From Bacteroidota bacterium (GTDB taxonomy: Bacteria > Bacteroidota > Bacteroidia > B-17B0 > Aurantibacillaceae): a stretch of 11,857 nucleotides of DNA. The DNA is taken from NCBI GenBank assembly GCA_005800865.1, contig SYEI01000007.1, positions 1 to 11,857 on the forward strand, given 5' to 3'. The position numbers and the translations under genes are program-made. Below the pieces are notes generated by a model. That model did not search any database. It saw only the letters and a program-made list of their open reading frames with translations, and was not told the origin of the DNA. Every line of letters starts with the position of its first letter. The stretch's first letter is position 1. Below, piece by piece: positions 7,742-11,857 of the stretch.

Positions 7742-7774
7742 TTTGACTATTTTTTAAAAAAATTTATAGCTTTA
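7742..7774 (+). promoter_or_regulatory. Candidate Bacteroidota-type promoter for the kinase/regulator operon
   Basis: TTTG at 7742-7745 and TAGCTTTA at 7767-7774 are separated by 21 bases, close to the Bacteroidota TTTG / TAnnTTTG pattern with a final A for G. Transcription would start about 20 bases before the ATG at 7801. This lies in the 284-bp divergent gap 7517-7800, which is AT-rich and shows no gene; on the other strand it must also serve exbB. Confidence 0.4.
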
Positions 7775-7800
7775 TTATAACAGTTTAGTGATCGATTAGA

Positions 7801-9024
7801 ATGAAAAAAAATATTTCCATAGTACTAATTTTTCTTTTTTGCTGTTCGGTTTTGTCGGCACAAAAGCTAAATAGTAATTATCAAAAGCTAAGGGACAGCT
7901 TGCAAACTTTGTCAAGTTATGACACGGTCTCATTTTTTAATATAGCTTCAAAGCTAACTCAGATTGCTGATAATCTTAAATCGCCTCAGAAGAAAGCAGA
8001 TGTATTGCACATCATTGGCACCTATTACTATTTTAGAACAGATTTCAACAAAACAAATGCTTATTATGATTCTGCACTTTCAATTCTAGAAAGATACCCT
8101 GACAGAAAATTAAAAAACTTAATTGATTTGAAACGCAGCTATATTTGGGTTGATAAGGGAGATTTTAAACGTGCTAAAAAATTGTATACCGAAAAAGAAT
8201 TAAACGAACCTAATGATACCATGGCACAAATAATTTTAAACATGGCTCTTGGGCAAATTTATCAATCTGAATTTCGACATGATTCTTGTTTGAATAAAAT
8301 GTACAAAGCCCTTAATTATTCGATTCAAAAAAAAGACTTATACTATGAGGCTACTACTAGGAATAATTTAGGAGGCGAGTTTCAAACACTTGGAAGAATA
8401 GATGACGCTAAAAAAGAATTTATATTGGCCGTTGCTATTGCTAAAAAAATTAATAATAAAAAACTTGCTGCAAATATCAATAGTAATATTGCCGTACTCT
8501 ATTTACAAGAAAATAAAATAAAGGAGGCTTTAGCCATTTATCAAGAAAATTTAATTTTTTACGAAAACACAAATTTCTATTACGAAATATCCTATATGTA
8601 TTTAAACTCTGCCTATTGTTATTCAAAACTTGGAGATAAATTAAATTTAAATAAATACTCAACATTAGCTATAAAAACTGTAACTGAACGAAAACTCACT
8701 TTTGAATCCATAAACGTTTACATTCAAATAGCCAGAATATTTTTAGATGCAAAAGATTACAAAAAAGCCATAGCTATTTCTAAAGAAGCAATGACTTATT
8801 CACAAAACAATAATGTTCCAATTATTCAACCTACCTATTACGAAAACTTAAGTAATGCATACGAGGCTGTTGGAGATAATCTAAACGCCTTGATGATGAA
8901 GAAAAAATACATTAGCCAAAAAGATAGTATTGATAAAGCGTCTAATAATAAAGTGGTAAACGAGTTGATATTTAAAAATCAATTGGCTGAAAAAGAAAAG
9001 AAACTCCAAAAACAACAAAACTAA
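7801..9024 (+). CDS. Sensor histidine kinase, N-terminal TPR half (ended by in-frame stop)
   Basis: These 407 residues look like the periplasmic sensing half of a TPR-type sensor kinase. A signal peptide (NISIVLIFLFCCSVLSA, probable cleavage before Q21) is followed by tandem tetratricopeptide-like helices (about 65-370), for example RNNLGGEFQTLGRIDDAKKEF (188-207) and NSNIAVLYLQENKIKEALAIY. A charged coiled coil then begins (NELIFKNQLAEKEKKLQKQQ). The frame stops at TAA 9022-9024 in mid coiled coil, but the same frame continues without further stops through the rest of the coiled coil, a membrane segment and a kinase domain to 9780. The ancestral gene was therefore almost certainly 7801-9780 (659 residues). 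If translation ends here, the product would be a soluble periplasmic TPR protein without its membrane anchor. A CAA, AAA or GAA to TAA change would explain it. Confidence 0.85.
   Translation: MKKNISIVLIFLFCCSVLSAQKLNSNYQKLRDSLQTLSSYDTVSFFNIASKLTQIADNLKSPQKKADVLHIIGTYYYFRTDFNKTNAYYDSALSILERYPDRKLKNLIDLKRSYIWVDKGDFKRAKKLYTEKELNEPNDTMAQIILNMALGQIYQSEFRHDSCLNKMYKALNYSIQKKDLYYEATTRNNLGGEFQTLGRIDDAKKEFILAVAIAKKINNKKLAANINSNIAVLYLQENKIKEALAIYQENLIFYENTNFYYEISYMYLNSAYCYSKLGDKLNLNKYSTLAIKTVTERKLTFESINVYIQIARIFLDAKDYKKAIAISKEAMTYSQNNNVPIIQPTYYENLSNAYEAVGDNLNALMMKKKYISQKDSIDKASNNKVVNELIFKNQLAEKEKKLQKQQN
9022..9024 (+). other. In-frame TAA interrupting the sensor kinase
   Basis: Codon 408 of the frame starting at 7801 reads TAA (AAC TAA AAT). 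Codons 9025-9078 after it encode NTLLKKENEIYNLNKKYY, which continues the coiled coil into the membrane segment, so no frameshift is needed. One base substitution would restore a full-length kinase. Confidence 0.85.
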
Positions 9025-9078
9025 AATACCTTACTAAAAAAAGAGAATGAAATTTATAATCTGAATAAAAAGTACTAT

Positions 9079-9780
9079 ATGATTGTGATTATCATGATTG
9101 TTATATTATCTACTGTTTTTGGTTTTTATATTTTGGAAAGGCGAGTTAAAAAGCAAAAGGAAATTTATGCAAGTCAGCTAATTAATGATATTGACCAGGA
9201 ACGTGAGCGTATTGCAATGGATTTACACGATGATTTAGGTTTAGGAATAACCATGGTAAGACAGAAATTAATAAAAAATTCAGTCACAACCGATCAAAAT
9301 ACGTTTGAAATAGATCAGGATTTAATGAGTTTGCTTGAAAAAACTCGTAAAATATCTCGTGATTTATTTCCATCTACTTTAAAACATTTAAGGTTTCAAG
9401 AATTTATTGATAATTTATTTAAAATTACTGAACAGCAAACCGGTATTATTTGTAGTTATGAAATTGATAATAAAATTGATAATTTTGAATTAAACATCAA
9501 AACACATATTTTAAGAATTATACAAGAATGTATTCATAACAGCATTAAGTATTCAGGTGCAGTTGCTATTAGATTAGAAATTGAAAACATCAATGATAAG
9601 AAAACACAAATAACATATTTTGATAACGGAATTGGTTTCAAAAAGAATATGGAACAAAAAGGTTTAGGCTTTAAAAACATAAATCAAAGAGCCTCACTTA
9701 TTAATGCAGAAGTAACGATTGCTAATAATGAAAATAATAAAGGGATAAAACTAACCATACTTGTCAATGACAAATCTTAA
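9079..9780 (+). CDS. Sensor histidine kinase, C-terminal membrane and kinase half (HisKA_3/HATPase)
   Basis: These 233 residues hold one membrane segment (about 1-19, MIVIIMIVILSTVFGFYIL), a dimerisation/phosphoacceptor region and an ATPase domain. The HisKA_3 H-box is ERERIAMDLHDDLG, with the probable phosphorylated His50 at 9226-9228. The HATPase_c domain has an N-box (QECIHNSIKYS, Asn154), a G1 box (DNGIGF, 182-187) and a G2 box (GLGFKN, 195-200). All catalytic motifs are intact. The start at 9079 is the first in-frame ATG after the interrupting stop and lies 54 bp past it. The region upstream is the natural continuation of the TPR half. If translation restarts here, the product would be an anchored kinase without its sensor. 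Its 3' end overlaps the response regulator, its likely phosphotransfer partner. Confidence 0.85.
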   Translation: MIVIIMIVILSTVFGFYILERRVKKQKEIYASQLINDIDQERERIAMDLHDDLGLGITMVRQKLIKNSVTTDQNTFEIDQDLMSLLEKTRKISRDLFPSTLKHLRFQEFIDNLFKITEQQTGIICSYEIDNKIDNFELNIKTHILRIIQECIHNSIKYSGAVAIRLEIENINDKKTQITYFDNGIGFKKNMEQKGLGFKNINQRASLINAEVTIANNENNKGIKLTILVNDKS

Positions 9781-10429
9781 AATACTAGTTGCAGACGATC
9801 ATCCTATTTTCAGAATAGGACTTTGCAATGTCATTCAAAGTGGCATTACAAATTCACTGTTATTTGAAGCGGATAATGGCATTAAAGCTTGGGAGATTAT
9901 TGAAAAAGAAAATCCGGAAATAGCAATATTAGATATTAATATGCCTGGTATTGACGGGCTTGAACTCTGTAAAAAAATAAAATTAAATAAACTTTCCACA
10001 AAGGTTATTATCTTAACCATGTATAAAGAAAAATCTTTGCTTGAAAAAGCAAGAGAAAATGGAGCCAAAAGTTACTTAATAAAAGACAATTCAACATTTG
10101 AAGTTGTAGATGCGATAAAAGCGGTTTTAAATAATAACTTTTATTGGAGCGAATCTCTGAAAGATATTCAAAATGAAATTTTTGAATCAAATAAAGAAAT
10201 TGATAAAGTAGAGCTACAATTAAAAGAATTGACATCTACCGAATTAAAAACGTTGAAATTAGTTTGTAAAAACTTTACCTCTAAAGAAATTGCCGAGCTA
10301 CTATTTATTACAGCAAAATCAGTGGATAACAATCGGTCGAGAATTTCGAAAAAACTTGGTTTAGATCAAGTGACCAATAGTTTATTAATTTGGGCGATGA
10401 AGCACAAGTATACTATTGAAAAAATTTAA
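9767..10429 (+). CDS. NarL/LuxR-family response regulator
   Basis: This 220-residue cytosolic transcription factor is expected to be phosphorylated by the adjacent kinase and to bind DNA. The receiver domain (about 4-122) has the acidic pair D10/D11, the phosphoacceptor D56 (AILDINMPGIDG), T84 (IILTM) and K106 (YLIKD), all intact. The C-terminal LuxR-type helix-turn-helix (about 154-200) reads LTSTELKTLKLVCKNFTSKE, then IAELLFITAKSVDNNRSRISKKLGL. ATG 9767 is preferred over the in-frame TTG at 9761; it gives a 14-bp overlap with the kinase gene, so their translation is probably coupled. Targets are unknown. Its stop codon overlaps that of the convergent gene, leaving no room for a separate terminator. 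Confidence 0.95.
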   Translation: MTNLKILVADDHPIFRIGLCNVIQSGITNSLLFEADNGIKAWEIIEKENPEIAILDINMPGIDGLELCKKIKLNKLSTKVIILTMYKEKSLLEKARENGAKSYLIKDNSTFEVVDAIKAVLNNNFYWSESLKDIQNEIFESNKEIDKVELQLKELTSTELKTLKLVCKNFTSKEIAELLFITAKSVDNNRSRISKKLGLDQVTNSLLIWAMKHKYTIEKI

Positions 10430-11673
10430 TTCTTAATTTTTATTAGTTTCAAACTAAACGGTTCATTATTTACTTTACCAGATAAATAATAGACTGATTG
10501 AGATAAATCATCTGTATTTATAGAAATTTTAGAAGTTTCGCCTTCCATTATTTTATTATCAAAAATAGTTTTGACTATTTGCCCAAGATTATCATGTATA
10601 AATAGAGTAATGATTGACGATGTATTGTATTTTAAATTTAAGCTTAAGGTGTTTTCAAAAGGATTTGATAGTGCAACAATATCAAAAGGAATATCCGAGC
10701 AGTTTTTTGTGTATGGCTTAATTTCAAAATTTGTGACTGTATTATTTAAATCTGTTTGAGATATTCTGTAATAAGTAAAGCCTTGTAATGGATTTTGATC
10801 AACATAACTATACGATTGAATCATTGAGGAATTTCCTAGGCTATTTACTATTCCAATAGTATGAAAAACTTCTCCATCAATAGATCTTTCAATTGAAAAG
10901 AAATTGTTGTTTTGCTCGGATGCCGTTGACCATGATATCTGTGGCATGTCCGATTTGCATTCTACTTTATAATCTAATAATGTTACGGGTAACACACCAC
11001 AGCCAGTTATAGAACCTATTGTTATTAGTTGGTCTCTAGGATTTACCGAATTAGAAGATACAGTATTAGTGCATGCTCCAGAGGGGACATGAATAAGACT
11101 TCTTCCTGATAAGTATTCTATTTTTAATGACTTAACATTTGCAGAGTTAAAGGTAACGGTTGTCGTACCTCCTCCGCACGAAGACGCCCCACCAATCCTA
11201 CGAGAAGAACTAATTGTATTTGAAGCGCAAGATGACGTGATTGAACTTGGATATATTATTGTACCAATAGTATTAGTTCCAGAAATAATAATTGAATCCT
11301 TAAATCTCTTTGTTGAAAGTGCACAAGATGGATTTTGATTTATATCTATAATATTAAATGTTACAGGACCACACAATGCTGTTGCAAAACTTGCTGAAAA
11401 TGTAATAGATGATACTAAATCTCCCCAATTAGCATTTAATAATAAACCTGTTCCTTGAGATGCGTTTCCGTTGGTATATGTTGGAGAGCCGCCAGTCCAT
11501 CCTGTCGTGCCAACCGTTGTAATAGAAACGGCCATATTATTACCACTAGATGAAATATTCCCACTTAAAGAACCCGCAGGCCAAGCGTTCCAATTATAAA
11601 TTATTTGACCTAGGACATTTTTATTTCCTAAAATAGATAAAGATATAATTAATATGTAAAATACATTTCTCAT
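10426..11673 (-). CDS. T9SS type A cargo: secreted protein with Fn3-like module and sorting domain
   Basis: This 415-residue protein is predicted to be exported. ATG 11671-11673 is chosen because it gives a clean signal peptide (MRNVFYILIISLSIL, cleavage near LGQ). The in-frame ATG 11728-11730 would add a second hydrophobic stretch and run through a palindrome. After the signal comes a beta-rich domain of about 210 residues that I do not recognise, rich in Ser/Thr/Gly/Asn with several Cys (for example ASSCGGGTTTV). Then follows the common Bacteroidota module LPVTLLDYKVECK ... WSTASEQNNNFFSIERSIDG ... YYRISQTDLNN. The last 83 residues (333-415, ALSNPFENTLSLNL ... DNLGQIVKT ... GKVNNEPFSLKLIKI) are a type A (Por secretion tail) sorting domain. 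Function unknown; no catalytic motif seen. A 68-bp gap separates it from the upstream OmpA-family gene on the same strand. Confidence 0.85.
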   Translation of the reverse strand: MRNVFYILIISLSILGNKNVLGQIIYNWNAWPAGSLSGNISSSGNNMAVSITTVGTTGWTGGSPTYTNGNASQGTGLLLNANWGDLVSSITFSASFATALCGPVTFNIIDINQNPSCALSTKRFKDSIIISGTNTIGTIIYPSSITSSCASNTISSSRRIGGASSCGGGTTTVTFNSANVKSLKIEYLSGRSLIHVPSGACTNTVSSNSVNPRDQLITIGSITGCGVLPVTLLDYKVECKSDMPQISWSTASEQNNNFFSIERSIDGEVFHTIGIVNSLGNSSMIQSYSYVDQNPLQGFTYYRISQTDLNNTVTNFEIKPYTKNCSDIPFDIVALSNPFENTLSLNLKYNTSSIITLFIHDNLGQIVKTIFDNKIMEGETSKISINTDDLSQSVYYLSGKVNNEPFSLKLIKIKN

Positions 11674-11678
11674 TAATA

Positions 11679-11694
11679 GCCATAAAATTATGGC
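11679..11694. repeat. Short palindrome just upstream of the type A cargo start
   Basis: GCCATAA (11679-11685) and TTATGGC (11688-11694) are exact reverse complements two bases apart, ending 5 bases before the chosen start codon at 11673. Its position in the leader would allow an operator or a structure covering the start. Seen directly; function inferred. Confidence 0.45.
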
Positions 11695-11712
11695 CTTTAT
11701 AGTAATTTTAGA

Positions 11713-11728
11713 GAAGGGAAAACCCCTC
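11713..11728 (-). terminator. Weak hairpin after the OmpA-family gene
   Basis: On the minus strand GAGGGG (11728-11723) can pair with CCCTTC (11718-11713) across a TTTT loop, giving a 6-bp RNA stem with one G-U pair. It lies 13 bases past the OmpA-family stop. No proper U-tract follows, so termination here would be weak or absent and read-through into the type A cargo gene is possible. Confidence 0.3.
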
Positions 11729-11741
11729 AATAAAACAAAAA

Positions 11742-11857
11742 TTAAAACTTAGTAATCAAGAACTCTGTTCTACGATTCGCTTGGTGTTCATCTTCTGAAC
11801 AAGTTGATACAACTTTACCTTCACAAGCACAACCATTGATGAGTTTGCTTTCGCCAT
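11742..11857 (-). CDS. OmpA-family C-terminal fragment (5' part off the right edge)
   Basis: Reading the minus strand in from the right edge gives 37 codons and a TAA at 11744-11742: GESKLINGCACEGKVVSTCS, then EDEHQANRRTEFLITKF. The HQANRRTEF signature, with the preceding GESKLING and a Cys-containing loop, matches the end of OmpA/MotB-type peptidoglycan-binding domains, where the NRR region helps hold the peptidoglycan stem peptide. It is therefore probably the tail of an outer-membrane or lipoprotein OmpA-like protein, whose start lies beyond the window. The frame is too short to show its full architecture. Confidence 0.85.
   Translation of the reverse strand, partial: GESKLINGCACEGKVVSTCSEDEHQANRRTEFLITKF

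Noticed and set aside
9001..9079. Frameshift as cause of the split kinase
   Set aside because: Both halves and the connecting 54 bases are in the same frame and coding-like, so a single stop-creating substitution is sufficient.
9761..9763. TTG as start of the response regulator
   Set aside because: ATG at 9767 directly precedes the conserved receiver-domain start NLKILVADDH and is the more likely codon.
11728..11730. ATG 11730 as start of the T9SS type A protein
   Set aside because: It adds a second hydrophobic stretch before an already complete signal peptide that begins at 11673.

Overview
The window is AT-rich DNA that reads as a chromosome segment of a Bacteroidota bacterium, most likely Flavobacteriia-like. 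Three things support this: two secreted proteins end in type IX secretion (T9SS) sorting domains (one type B, one type A); there is a sensor kinase of the periplasmic-TPR/HisKA_3 type next to a LuxR-type regulator; and the candidate promoters resemble the Bacteroidota TTG / TAnnTTTG pattern, with no obvious Shine-Dalgarno sequences. No mobile element, tRNA, rRNA or CRISPR array is visible.

Layout, left to right. (1) 1-987 (+): a radical SAM/SPASM protein whose start lies off the left edge. (2) 1165-4053 (+): a 962-residue T9SS type B cargo protein built from a jelly-roll-like domain, five regularly spaced two-cysteine modules, a PKD domain and a CHU_C sorting domain. A candidate promoter and a perfect 5'-UTR hairpin precede it. 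A perfect GC-rich palindrome (4067-4098) lies between it and the convergent folC and can terminate both. (3) 4115-7516 (-): a four-gene run in the order exbB, exbD, TonB-like protein, folC, i.e. an energy-transduction module for outer-membrane transport with a folate gene at its end. (4) 7517-7800: a 284-bp divergent intergenic region with a candidate promoter for the rightward genes. (5) 7801-10429 (+): a two-component system. The kinase is interrupted by one in-frame TAA at codon 408 (9022-9024), which separates the periplasmic TPR half from the membrane/kinase half. The response regulator overlaps the kinase's 3' end. (6) 10426-11673 (-): a T9SS type A cargo protein whose stop codon overlaps the regulator's stop tail to tail. 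(7) 11742-11857 (-): the last 37 codons of an OmpA-family protein, running off the right edge.

Functionally most of the window concerns the cell envelope: TonB-type energy transduction, T9SS cargo, an OmpA-like peptidoglycan-binding protein and a sensor kinase. I see no clearly new multi-gene system. The observations most worth following up are the single in-frame stop splitting an otherwise intact sensor kinase, the cysteine periodicity in the large surface protein, the GC-rich perfect palindrome, and a similar leader element just upstream of both exbD and folC.
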